From: Vibrio hannami | GTDB taxonomy: Bacteria; Pseudomonadota; Gammaproteobacteria; Enterobacterales; Vibrionaceae | Assembly (NCBI RefSeq): GCF_029589055.1 | Contig: NZ_JARQZP010000003.1 | Span: forward strand, 1,488,001 to 1,552,000 | Direction: 5' to 3' | DNA: 64,000 bases | Shown: in pieces, positions 7,750 to 16,158 of the stretch | Layout of the letters: each line of letters begins with the position of its first letter | How positions within the stretch are numbered: position 1 is the first letter of the stretch | Made by a program: the position numbers and the translations under genes | The notes under the pieces: generated by a model | What the model was told of the DNA's origin: nothing | What the model saw: the letters and a program-made list of their open reading frames with translations, nothing else | The model's database searches: none

Positions 7750-8778
7750 ATGGGTATATTCGAACGTTTTTTAAGTATCTGGGTGGGCCTAGGCATGGCG
7801 ATTGGTATTGCCGGAGGACTAGCATTCCCGGGGCTATTTACTTTTCTGGGTGATCTTCAATATGCACAGATAAATATGGTTATTGCTGTACTTATCTGGC
7901 TGATGATCTATCCGATGATGCTTCAGGTTGATTTCGCGTCAGTCAGCCAAATTCACAAGCGCCCGAAAGGTTTGGTGATCACTATTGTGATTAACTGGCT
8001 GATAAAACCTTTCACTATGGCACTCCTCGCGATGCTGTTTATGCGCCACATCTTCGGTGCATGGATCTCGCCAGAAATGGGCGAACAATATATCGCCGGT
8101 ATGATTCTATTGGGTGTTGCGCCATATACAGCAATGGTATTTGTATGGAGCCAGCTAACCAAAGGTGATGCAAACTACACAGTGGTTCAGGTAGCAATTA
8201 ACGACTTAATCATGGTAGTTGCATTCGCTCCGATCGCTGCGTTTCTACTCGGTGTAACCAATATCACTGTACCTTGGGATACGCTGCTGCTATCAGTTTC
8301 ATTATTTGTTGTCATTCCACTTGTCGCAGGTGCAGTAACACGCCATACGATTAAGAGCCAGAACAAAATTGACTCTCTGGCTGCGAAAATGAAGCCACTC
8401 TCTATTATAGGTCTGGTCGGTACTGTCATTCTGCTGTTTGGTTTCCAGGCAGAAACGATCGTTGCTAATCCATCGGATATCGTTTTAATCGCGGTACCGC
8501 TACTTATCCAGACTTATCTGATTTTCGCTGTTGCGTATGTTTGGATGAAAAAGTGGGGACAGCCACACAGCGTTGCTGCTCCGGGTGCAATGATTGGTGC
8601 ATCTAACTTCTTCGAACTTGCGGTCGCGGTTGCTATAAGCCTATTCGGTATTCACTCGGGCGCAGCTCTGGCAACAGTGGTAGGTGTGTTGGTAGAAGTA
8701 CCTGTCATGTTATCTCTGGTTGCTTATGCCAATAGAACAAAAGGACAATTTAAGATAGACGCAACAGCTTCCAGCTAG
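7750..8778 (+). CDS. ACR3-type arsenite efflux transporter
   Basis: This 342-residue protein has about ten membrane segments and belongs to the bile acid/arsenite transporter superfamily, ACR3 branch. It exports As(III) from the cytoplasm. The diagnostic segment [19 protein letters not shown] near residue 118 and [18 protein letters not shown] in the C-terminal half are typical of ACR3. It is co-transcribed with arsR. No arsC reductase is adjacent, so arsenate reduction would need another locus. A clear terminator follows. Confidence 0.9.
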   Translation: MGIFERFLSIWVGLGMAIGIAGGLAFPGLFTFLGDLQYAQINMVIAVLIWLMIYPMMLQVDFASVSQIHKRPKGLVITIVINWLIKPFTMALLAMLFMRHIFGAWISPEMGEQYIAGMILLGVAPYTAMVFVWSQLTKGDANYTVVQVAINDLIMVVAFAPIAAFLLGVTNITVPWDTLLLSVSLFVVIPLVAGAVTRHTIKSQNKIDSLAAKMKPLSIIGLVGTVILLFGFQAETIVANPSDIVLIAVPLLIQTYLIFAVAYVWMKKWGQPHSVAAPGAMIGASNFFELAVAVAISLFGIHSGAALATVVGVLVEVPVMLSLVAYANRTKGQFKIDATASS

Positions 8779-8810
8779 TTCTGAGAACATTGATACAAAA
8801 CTTTAAGACA

Positions 8811-8846
8811 AAAGTCCCAAGTTTGAATAAACGGGACTTTTTTTGT
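8811..8846 (+). terminator. Terminator after the arsenite pump gene
   Basis: An 8-bp stem (AAAGTCCC 8811-8818 with GGGACTTT 8833-8840) is followed by a run of Ts. Confidence 0.85.
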
Positions 8847-9013
8847 TATCAATTATTGATATAACTGATCTTTAATGATTTTCGCGCTACACTAGCACAT
8901 GTGCTGAAGTGACCTTAAGGTGTTGTTCTTAAAGTATCACCTTAAAATCCCATGAGTATACAGGTAGTAGTGGTGTTGCCAGACGTTACTGGTTATTAAA
9001 ACAAGGAGTTCAT

Positions 9014-9280
9014 ATGAACAAAAAGTTAATGCTTACTTTGGGCCTAAGTTCAGTTGCACTATTAGCGGGTTGTAGCTCAACTCCAGAAGAAACAACAAGT
9101 CAAATCAGCGCGCTTAGTGCACAAGTTGAAGAACTAAGCAAAGAAGTAGATGCACTAAAAGCAAACAAAGATGCAGCTATGGCAGCTGAGCAAGCTAAAG
9201 AAGCGGCGATGGCAGCTCAAGCTGAAGCTGACCGTGCAAACGAACGTATCGACAATATTGCTCAGTCTTATACTAAGTAA
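9014..9280 (+). CDS. lpp: Lpp, Braun-type major outer-membrane lipoprotein
   Basis: This 88-residue lipoprotein has a signal peptide with a lipobox (LLAGC) for acylation of Cys20, then an Ala-rich heptad-repeat helix that would form a trimeric coiled coil. It ends in Lys (NIAQSYTK), the residue through which Lpp is joined to peptidoglycan. A strong AAGGAG site lies before the ATG. The next gene, on the opposite strand, is an L,D-transpeptidase that could catalyse that attachment. Its length is close to that of E. coli Lpp plus a slightly longer helix. Confidence 0.92.
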   Translation: MNKKLMLTLGLSSVALLAGCSSTPEETTSQISALSAQVEELSKEVDALKANKDAAMAAEQAKEAAMAAQAEADRANERIDNIAQSYTK

Positions 9281-9301
9281 TCATTGCTGTTCATACAGAT
9301 T

Positions 9302-9333
9302 AAATAAGCCTTCATCCGAAGGCTTATTTTGTT
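9302..9333. terminator. Bidirectional terminator between lpp and the L,D-transpeptidase gene
   Basis: A 12-bp stem (AAATAAGCCTTC 9302-9313 with GAAGGCTTATTT 9318-9329) has T-rich flanks on both strands and serves two convergent genes. Confidence 0.85.
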
Positions 9334-9341
9334 TCCTGGGT

Positions 9342-10247
9342 TTATAAAGCAGGACTTGCTATCTCAGTAGGCACACCGCTCTGGACTAATATTGCTGCTC
9401 TGGCTTTTGTCATCGGGTGGCCAAATTCGCTCATCCACCACTCTAGCTCTTGTGGTGCTTGTAAAACTTCTTTATTACCTTCGCTGTCTGTTAGTGGTTC
9501 ATGAACCTCAATAAATACCGTTCTGTCAGGTTCAAGAGCTATCTTAATTGGGTTATTGACCACCCTAACCTTCTCGCCTCTTTTTGCATGCTGAAAAAGC
9601 CACTCGATATCCTCTGGCTCCATACGTATACAACCAGAACTGACCCTAAGCCCAATGCCAAAATCCTTATTGGTTCCGTGAATTAAATACTCACCAACAC
9701 CATGAGCCAGCCTCATCGCATACTCTCCCAGAGGATTTTCTGGTCCAGCAGGTACTACCCTAGGCAACTCGATACCCTTTTGAAGATATTCGTTGCGGAT
9801 ATTCTGGGTTGGCGTCCAGGTCGGATGTTCTATTTTCTCGTTAACATACGTTGTCATCACTGGAGTATCTCGCCCGATACGTCCGATGCCGACGGGAAAT
9901 ATATGCACGACAGGTTCATTCTTATCAAAATAATAAAGCCGAAGTTCAGCCAGGTTAATGACGATGCCTTCTCTGTCTTCCGTTGGAAGAATGAACTGCG
10001 AAGGAATGGTAAGAATGGTTCCGTCATCAGGAAGAAATGGATCCACTCCTTTATTTGCCGCCATCAGAGACAAGAAGCCAACATCGTAACTTCTGGCAAT
10101 TTCAGCCAGGGTCTCACCCTTTGAGACCACATGATTCTGAAGTCTACCAACCATATGACTGCCATCCATAGGTAGCGGATAGCTAGCAGCTAACGAAATC
10201 GAGCTAAATAACAGTGAAGTAAGCGCGATGATGCGGCATAAATTCAT
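9342..10247 (-). CDS. L,D-transpeptidase with LysM domain (ErfK/YbiS type)
   Basis: This 301-residue exported protein has a signal peptide (CRIIALTSLLFSSISLAAS), a LysM domain (VVSKGETLAEIARSYDVG, peptidoglycan binding) and a YkuD catalytic domain. The catalytic signature is split as HGTNKDFGIGLRVSSGCIRM, with His and the nucleophile Cys near residues 195 and 210. Enzymes of this type attach Lpp to diaminopimelate in peptidoglycan or make 3-3 crosslinks; location beside lpp favours the first. The ATG at 10247 overlaps the photolyase stop by one base (TGATG), so it is translationally coupled. A TTG at 10250 is a less likely start. Confidence 0.9.
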   Translation of the reverse strand: MNLCRIIALTSLLFSSISLAASYPLPMDGSHMVGRLQNHVVSKGETLAEIARSYDVGFLSLMAANKGVDPFLPDDGTILTIPSQFILPTEDREGIVINLAELRLYYFDKNEPVVHIFPVGIGRIGRDTPVMTTYVNEKIEHPTWTPTQNIRNEYLQKGIELPRVVPAGPENPLGEYAMRLAHGVGEYLIHGTNKDFGIGLRVSSGCIRMEPEDIEWLFQHAKRGEKVRVVNNPIKIALEPDRTVFIEVHEPLTDSEGNKEVLQAPQELEWWMSEFGHPMTKARAAILVQSGVPTEIASPAL

Positions 10248-11689
10248 CAAAATGGTTCCTTTGCAGCTTTATATAGGCTTAAGGCTATCTCTCTTTGTAC
10301 CTTATGATCAACTATCGGCGCAGGATAATTGAGTGAGTCAAAACTAATCCATTGCCAGGGCTTGTGAATATACTTGTCAGGAACATTGGCTAACTCAGGC
10401 ACCCATTGGCGAATGAATTCTCCTTGAGCATCAAATTTTTCGCTCTGTGTTATCGGATTGAAGATCCGAAAATAAGGTTGCCCGTCACACCCGGTGGATG
10501 CGCACCACTGCCAACCCCCATTGTTGGATGCGTAATCTCCATCTATCAGGTGTGACATAAAGTAGTCTTCACCCAACCGCCAATCCACCAGCATATCTTT
10601 GGTCAGGAAACTGGCGACAATCATTCTCAATCGATTGTGCATCCAGCCTGTCCTGCTGAGCTGTCTCATCGCCGCATCAACGATAGGGTAACCTGTTTGC
10701 CCACTGCACCATGCTTCAAAGTAGACGGGATTACTTTGCCACTGAACTCGCTTTCCCCATGAATGGAATGGTTCTCCCTTACTCAGTGCTGAAAAACTAT
10801 CACTCAAGTGGATATAAAACTCACGCCATATCAATTCATCCAACCAGCGAGTTTCACCCTGAGTCCGGCTTCCAGACAGTCCGGATATTGCAGCCATGCA
10901 CTGCCTTACAGATAGTGCACCGATAGCGAGATAAGGTGACACAACACTAGTTGCTGCCAGCGCTGGAAAATCCCTATTCTGGTGATAATCACTTAGCTTA
11001 TAAGTACAAAATTGTTGCAATCTCGCAGAAATGGCATCATCCGAGACCGGGTAGTCAACACTCTGTTTTCTCGGATAGGAAAAGTTCACCGATTCATCAA
11101 ACTCAACAATTTCATCTACCTGAGAGCTGATCGCCTTACTGTCTAGTTTTACAGAATCACCAACCATTACTGGCCTTTGGACATAAAAAGGGGTTCTAGA
11201 ATAAATCTCCATCCATTTTTTCTTAAACGGCGTAAACACCTTAAACATTTCTTGTTTACCATTTAAGACCGAACCAGGAGGTAGAAAGCACCTGTCATCA
11301 TAGCGCTTAACTTCAATCCCTTTCGACTGCGCCATTTCTGACAGAAGTTCATCACGTCGCTTCTCGTTAAGTTCGTACTCACGATTGATATGTATGGCTA
11401 CAGATTCGGTTGTATAGCTTGATGCAAGACGAACAACCCGTTTGACGGAATCACGGTAAGAATTCTGCTCACTGTATAAAAGAGGAATATTCAGATCATC
11501 TAGGGATTTCTTCAGTTCAGCGAGTCGGCGAAAGATAAGATCAGACTGGATGGGCGATTGCTTGTGCTTGCGCCACTGGTCTGGTGTCGCGACAAAAATA
11601 ACGGCAACCGAATCATGCATATTAATAGCATTGATCAGGGCTGTGTTATCAATTACCCGTAGATCCCTGCGTAACCAGACCAGTTGCAT
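10247..11689 (-). CDS. phrB: Deoxyribodipyrimidine photolyase (class I CPD photolyase)
   Basis: This 480-residue flavoprotein repairs cyclobutane pyrimidine dimers with blue light. The N-terminal antenna domain starts MQLVWLRRDLRVIDNTAL. The FAD domain shows LIWREFYIHL, QTGYPIVDAAMRQL, TGWMHNRLRMIVASFL, and DGDYASNNGGWQWCASTG with the electron-transfer tryptophans, ending in FNP. Length is typical. A good AAGGAAGG site precedes the ATG. It lies nine bases after a MerR regulator and before the L,D-transpeptidase gene, in an operon probably induced by light or envelope stress. Confidence 0.95.
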   Translation of the reverse strand: MQLVWLRRDLRVIDNTALINAINMHDSVAVIFVATPDQWRKHKQSPIQSDLIFRRLAELKKSLDDLNIPLLYSEQNSYRDSVKRVVRLASSYTTESVAIHINREYELNEKRRDELLSEMAQSKGIEVKRYDDRCFLPPGSVLNGKQEMFKVFTPFKKKWMEIYSRTPFYVQRPVMVGDSVKLDSKAISSQVDEIVEFDESVNFSYPRKQSVDYPVSDDAISARLQQFCTYKLSDYHQNRDFPALAATSVVSPYLAIGALSVRQCMAAISGLSGSRTQGETRWLDELIWREFYIHLSDSFSALSKGEPFHSWGKRVQWQSNPVYFEAWCSGQTGYPIVDAAMRQLSRTGWMHNRLRMIVASFLTKDMLVDWRLGEDYFMSHLIDGDYASNNGGWQWCASTGCDGQPYFRIFNPITQSEKFDAQGEFIRQWVPELANVPDKYIHKPWQWISFDSLNYPAPIVDHKVQREIALSLYKAAKEPF

Positions 11690-11698
11690 ATACCTTCC

Positions 11699-12481
11699 TT
11701 ACGCAAACCGCATCTTTTGGATCAATTCAGACACTTGAAGCTCGACCGTAAGCTGCTCTTCCAATAACCTGACTCCTTCGGCTAGCTTTGCAGGCAGCCC
11801 TCTATTTGAGTAGATATAAACCAAATCAAGTTTTGACTTGTTCACTATCTCAGCCAAACCGGAAAGCTCATCAACACCATCTAAAAAGGTAATATTGTAA
11901 CCGTTATCACTCAGTTCCAGGGCAGAGAACCATGCAGGTAAACTCCCCACATTATCAAGGTTAACCATTAAGGCTTTGCCTTTCTTAAATGCACGATTTT
12001 CTGCCTCAATAATGCTGGTCGCTTTACTTATCATCAGAGACTGCAAAAGTGCTTTTTGCAGCGAGCGCTGAGAAGCTTTTACGCGTTCTATCCTTTCTAA
12101 TACCGGATAGAAAAACTGAGCCTTAACTATGTCCAAAGGGTACTCCTTCATCACCATAGTGATCAGGCTTTCCGCTTTACTTTTGTTCAATGTTGCCAGC
12201 GCAGACATTAACCCATCTACCTCAGATAACATCTCAACATCGGACTCGTCGTTGATGTCGGTATCGCTATCGATAAGGCCTTTTATCTTGCCGATAGAAA
12301 CCCCTTTCACCAACCAACTCTGAATCAACTTTATTTTTTCAATGTTTGCCTCGGTATACAGGCGGTGACCTGACTCCGTTCTTTCCGGCTGAATCAAGCC
12401 ATATCTGCGTTGCCAGGCACGCAATGTCACCGGTTTAATTCCGGTGATTTCAGATACTTCTCTTATTGCATATAACTTCAT
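11699..12481 (-). CDS. MerR-family regulator (LitR/BluR-like)
   Basis: The 260-residue protein has an N-terminal MerR winged helix (IREVSEITGIKPVTLRAWQR with RYGLI and GHRLYTEANI), followed by a helical region and an alpha/beta region resembling the cobalamin-binding module of CarH/LitR light sensors. The DxHxxG cobalamin-ligand motif of that module is not visible, so this paralogue is probably not itself a B12 photoreceptor and may act through a partner. It lies between the DUF523/DUF1722 gene and the photolyase gene. It likely controls this operon by binding the TATACAAAA repeats upstream of 13466. Confidence 0.85.
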   Translation of the reverse strand: MKLYAIREVSEITGIKPVTLRAWQRRYGLIQPERTESGHRLYTEANIEKIKLIQSWLVKGVSIGKIKGLIDSDTDINDESDVEMLSEVDGLMSALATLNKSKAESLITMVMKEYPLDIVKAQFFYPVLERIERVKASQRSLQKALLQSLMISKATSIIEAENRAFKKGKALMVNLDNVGSLPAWFSALELSDNGYNITFLDGVDELSGLAEIVNKSKLDLVYIYSNRGLPAKLAEGVRLLEEQLTVELQVSELIQKMRFA

Positions 12482-12500
12482 TTATCGTTCTCTGATCCTT

Positions 12501-13451
12501 CTACAAGGCATAACGCAATCGTAAATCCTGTGGGTAAGGTTCCAGGTAGTTTTGTTGTCCCAGATAGTTATTAGGATAACGATTCAAATAATGCTTAATA
12601 AGGGTAATTGGAGCAAGGATAGGGAGCACACCTTTACGATAATCCTGAATAATGGTTGCCAGTTCTTGCCTCTCTTCCTTAGAGATCTTTTTCTTAAAAT
12701 ACCCTTGAATATGCATCAAGACATTGGTGTTATTTTTTCGACTTGCACGATGCCTCATCGCCTCCATCAACCCTAAACGATATTGTTGATAAAACTCTTC
12801 AAGTGAATACTTACTTACGTTAGCGACTAGTTGACCAAGGGTCTTATAAGACTGAGGGTGATGTGCCATCAATGTAAGTTTATATCTGGAATGAAATGCG
12901 ATTATCTTCCCTGCTGTTGGCTCTTCTCCTACCGACTGATAGAAATCATTAAGGCAGTAAATTCGCGTAACAAAGTTCTCTTTCAGATAAGGGTCATTCA
13001 GCCTGCCATCCTCTTCAACAGGCAGCCAGGGCATCTTGTTCATCAGTTCACGAGTAAACAGGCCAACGCCATTTTTGTCAGCACGATTTTTCTTATAAAT
13101 TTTCACTCTTTCCATACCACAGGTAGGAGACTTAGCACAGACAATGTACCCGCAAAGTTGCTCATTGTTTAACTGAGCAACTTTGTCCTTAGAATAGCTA
13201 ATCATATCTGATGTGTAGTCTTTTGATGTGTCTTTGGTTTCTACCAGTGCAACTCGCTCATCATCAGATATCAAACGAATGGTTGGCCTTGGTACAGGTA
13301 GTCCGATACCAACCTCAGGGCAAACAGGAACAAAGGAGAAATAATCCGCCAATTCCTGAGTAACAAAGCGACTCTCTTTATGTCCAGAATCAAATCGAAC
13401 CTTTTGACCAAGTACACATGCACTGATACCAATCTTAATTTGATCTTTCAT
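12501..13451 (-). CDS. DUF523/DUF1722 protein (YbgA-like)
   Basis: This protein of about 316 residues joins two domains. The N-terminal DUF523 part has conserved cysteines (IGISACVLGQKVRFD, VCPEVGIGLPVPRP, CAKSPTCGMERVKIY), possibly a metal or Fe-S site. The C-terminal DUF1722 part is helical (SRYKLTLMAHHPQSYKTLGQ). The family often neighbours photolyase genes and a thiouracil-desulfidase role is known for some DUF523 proteins; the role here is unknown. The start is probably the ATG at 13451, with AGGA eight bases upstream, rather than the ATG at 13466. It is the first gene of the photolyase operon. Confidence 0.85.
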   Translation of the reverse strand: MKDQIKIGISACVLGQKVRFDSGHKESRFVTQELADYFSFVPVCPEVGIGLPVPRPTIRLISDDERVALVETKDTSKDYTSDMISYSKDKVAQLNNEQLCGYIVCAKSPTCGMERVKIYKKNRADKNGVGLFTRELMNKMPWLPVEEDGRLNDPYLKENFVTRIYCLNDFYQSVGEEPTAGKIIAFHSRYKLTLMAHHPQSYKTLGQLVANVSKYSLEEFYQQYRLGLMEAMRHRASRKNNTNVLMHIQGYFKKKISKEERQELATIIQDYRKGVLPILAPITLIKHYLNRYPNNYLGQQNYLEPYPQDLRLRYAL

Positions 13452-13468
13452 TACTGGAATCCTCATTC

Positions 13469-13542
13469 TTATACAAAACTAATGCTTGTACAAAAAATAT
13501 AGCATCTGAATTAAACCTATACAAAATATTTTTTTGTATACA
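13469..13542 (-). promoter_or_regulatory. Cluster of TATACAAAA repeats, candidate MerR/LitR operator
   Basis: TATACAAAA occurs at 13470-13478 and 13518-13526, a near copy TGTACAAAA at 13488-13496, and the inverted form TTTTGTATA at 13532-13540. The last two form a perfect 9-bp inverted repeat with a 5-base spacer. The cluster is directly upstream of the operon that encodes the MerR protein and photolyase. LitR-type regulators are known to bind TGTA/TACA-containing elements; direct binding here is inferred. Confidence 0.5.
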
Positions 13543-13790
13543 TTTATGCAGAAATAAAGGCACCAATGATCAATACAACAAGCAAATCGATTGCTTTCTC
13601 CGTTTAAACAAAATTGGTTATCAAGAATTAATCAGTGAGTAATCTAGCATCAAATTGTGATGAAACTCTCATAGAGCTAGCAAATACACGGCTATTATTA
13701 CCTCAACAAAGAAGAGCAAATTTCAACATAATTAGTTATCTGTTCCTTTAAAATTATCAATTAGCTTTATCTAAGACTGGAGAAACCGCA
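13543..13790 (+). promoter_or_regulatory. deoD upstream region
   Basis: This AT-rich stretch separates divergent genes. TGTGATGAAACTCTCA at 13656-13671 is a degenerate CRP-like site, which would suit a nucleoside-catabolism gene. GGAGA before the deoD ATG is its ribosome site. Nothing else stands out. Confidence 0.35.
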
Positions 13791-14501
13791 ATGGCAACCC
13801 CTCATATCAACGCACAACCTGGTGATTTTGCAGAAACTGTTCTGATGCCAGGCGATCCACTACGCGCAAAATACATCGCTGATAACTTTCTGGAAGATGT
13901 AAAGCAGGTATGTGACGTTCGTAATATGTTCGGCTTCACTGGTACTTATAAAGGTAAAAAAGTATCCGTAATGGGTCACGGCATGGGTATCCCTTCTTGC
14001 TGTATCTATGTTCATGAACTGATTGCTGAGTACGGCGTTAAAAATGTCATTCGTGTTGGTAGCTGTGGCGCTGTGCGTGACGATGTAAACCTGATGGATG
14101 TTGTTATCGGTATGGGTGCATCTACTGACTCAAAAGTAAACCGCATTCGCTTTAACAACCATGACTTTGCTGCTATCGCTGACTTCGGTCTGCTGGAAGA
14201 AGCGGTGAAACAAGCGCGCATTCAAGAAGTACCTGTAAAAGTGGGTAACGTTTTCTCTGCGGATCTGTTCTACACTCCTGAAGCAGACATCTTCGAAAAA
14301 ATGGAGAAGCTGGGCATCCTTGGTGTCGACATGGAAGCAGCAGGTATCTACGGTGTTGCCGCCGACCTTGGTGCAAAAGCACTGACTATTCTAACTGTAT
14401 CTGACCACATCATCCGTGGTGAGAAACTAAGCTCTGAAGATCGCCAGAAGTCTTTCAACGACATGATGAAAGTCTCTCTGGAAACAGCAATTAACTTATA
14501 A
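13791..14501 (+). CDS. deoD: DeoD-type purine nucleoside phosphorylase
   Basis: This 236-residue enzyme splits purine (deoxy)nucleosides with phosphate to base and (deoxy)ribose 1-phosphate, as a hexamer. Signatures are [12 protein letters not shown] (phosphate and subunit contacts), [20 protein letters not shown], the base and ribose site around [11 protein letters not shown] (Met and Glu binding ribose) and TVSDHI with the catalytic Asp. Length matches the family. It stands alone without the deoCAB genes and is followed by a hairpin. Vibrios commonly have a second deoD of this kind. Confidence 0.95.
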   Translation: MATPHINAQPGDFAETVLMPGDPLRAKYIADNFLEDVKQVCDVRNMFGFTGTYKGKKVSVMGHGMGIPSCCIYVHELIAEYGVKNVIRVGSCGAVRDDVNLMDVVIGMGASTDSKVNRIRFNNHDFAAIADFGLLEEAVKQARIQEVPVKVGNVFSADLFYTPEADIFEKMEKLGILGVDMEAAGIYGVAADLGAKALTILTVSDHIIRGEKLSSEDRQKSFNDMMKVSLETAINL

Positions 14502-14506
14502 TTTAA

Positions 14507-14532
14507 GTGCTGCCAGCATGAGCTGGCAGCAC
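14507..14532 (+). terminator. Hairpin after deoD
   Basis: A 10-bp perfect GC-rich stem (14507-14516 with 14523-14532, 6-nt loop) begins right after the deoD stop. No T-run follows, so termination may be incomplete. Confidence 0.5.
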
Positions 14533-14554
14533 GCAATCTTCCCAGGGGGCGATC

Positions 14555-16023
14555 GTGTCAATTGGCAAACTTCCGAGGGACGCTGACGGTTTACAACTCA
14601 ACTTTTGTAAAACATTGGCGTGTGACAACTTTGGATTGAGTGATGCAGAACGGTATGTTTTGCAGCACGTAAACCCGAAGCGTCCAACGATGGTTTGTCG
14701 TGAGTGTGGTGCTTTCCCCCTTTACTCAATAATCAAGAAGTTTTAAACGAACTTCAAAGGCTAAGGCACGTCCATAGCGACGGTCTTCCTGCATGCCGAA
14801 ATCAAGAGTGCGAAAACTTCAGCCTTTCCGTACATACTCATAAAAACCTTTATCATGCCTTTGGATATAGTGGTGACCGCCAACGTTACCGTTGTAAAAA
14901 GTGTCAGTCGACTTTTGTTGATAAATGGTCCGGTGCAAACCAGAAAATACAGTTTCAGGAAAACCTGCTTGCGCTTCTTTTTACCGGATACTCGGTAAGG
15001 GAGATTTGCCGTAAGCTGGAAATCAACCCGAAGACCTTCTACGACCATGTTGACCATATTGCCAGCAGATGCCGTCGTAAACTTGCGATGTATGATGCGA
15101 GGTGGGTAACCCACGAAGAACATTATCACTTTGCATCTAGCTTTATGCCACTGCAGCCACATAGTGATAATGGCGTGTTGTGGTTTGCAACAGGCGAAGC
15201 AGAGTCCGGTTACATTCTGTCTCAGCACATTAATTACTCTGCGGACGAAGAGCCTGTTGGAACGGTTGATCACAATCCTTATGAAACGCCAGCCAGATTC
15301 GTTTCCCGTCGATACCTAGCGGAAACAAATCTTTCTATGACGATGCAGTCAATTGATCTCCGAGAGCGTATTGACCAGAAATATCAAATCATTCTGGCTC
15401 GTGGTAATGTCGAAGACCCTATGGGTAATATGACACAATTTAATTATCCGTCGAAGGGAGCGGTTATTCGCGCCCCATACACCTCTTACGCCCATTACAT
15501 GCACCTGCTTGATATGTGCAGAGAAGGAAAACAAGTTTCCATCTATATGCCACAGGATCCTGTACTTCGTTCTGCAGCATTAACCGTCTTCTTGCCAAAA
15601 ATTAAAGATCAGACTGTCGACCTGATGTACGTGGAAGAAGATGGAGGCTGGGACAACGAAATACAGGCTGGGAAAGTAGATATCGTTCATATGGGGTGGT
15701 GGCGAGATCGCTGGGCTATCTCAAAACAATCTGGCGGCTCTAAAGGTATTTGTTACCTCGCAGGAGAAAACACAGAACCGAAGCAGTGGCTGGAAAAAGC
15801 AACGGTTCAACATACCAAGTTCTATCAGGATCGTTTTCAGCTTCTTTTCGATAGCTTTATAAACGAACCGAGAAGAAAGCTTCGCCCGGGCGGAATTTTA
15901 CCTATGCTCGACATTTTCCGCGCCTGGCACAACCTCTGTTATCAGGACAAAGAGCAGCTAACACCAGCTCAACGCCTTGGTTTAACAGAAAAGCCGATGA
16001 CATTAAAACAACTTCTTTCCTAA
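14555..16023 (+). pseudogene. Two-zinc-ribbon, IS1/transposase-like HTH protein (single-base frameshift)
   Basis: Two overlapping frames make one protein of about 489 residues. The first (from ATG 14555) holds a zinc ribbon (CKTLACDNFG ... CRECGAFP). The second continues with another (CRNQECENFSL ... YRCKKCQSTF), then an HTH (GYSVREICRKLEINPKTFYDHV) and a long domain of unknown function. The zinc ribbon plus HTH recalls InsA-type transposase N-termini, but the rest is not a recognisable DDE domain. The frames join at TTTCCCCC (14713-14720). One missing C, or a -1 slip on the heptamer T TTC CCC, would give AFPPLLNNQEVL. The downstream frame is fully open, which argues for a recent lesion, a sequence error, or recoding. 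Confidence 0.75.
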
Positions 16024-16158
16024 TATTCATGGGTCAAATGGTGTTCCAGATGTGAGCGCAAACGGATTTTTCGACTCAACATGCGATTAAAACAATTATA
16101 ATTAGTGCGCTAAGCTTAACTAGCCATATAATGAATAAGTTGTAATTTATCAAATCTC

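Noticed and set aside
14704..14746. Overlap of two zinc-ribbon frames as two separate genes
   Set aside because: The two frames are continuous parts of one domain order; the second has no ribosome site at its start.
15131..15534. Short frames inside the zinc-ribbon gene
   Set aside because: They are shadows with no ribosome sites or recognisable domains.
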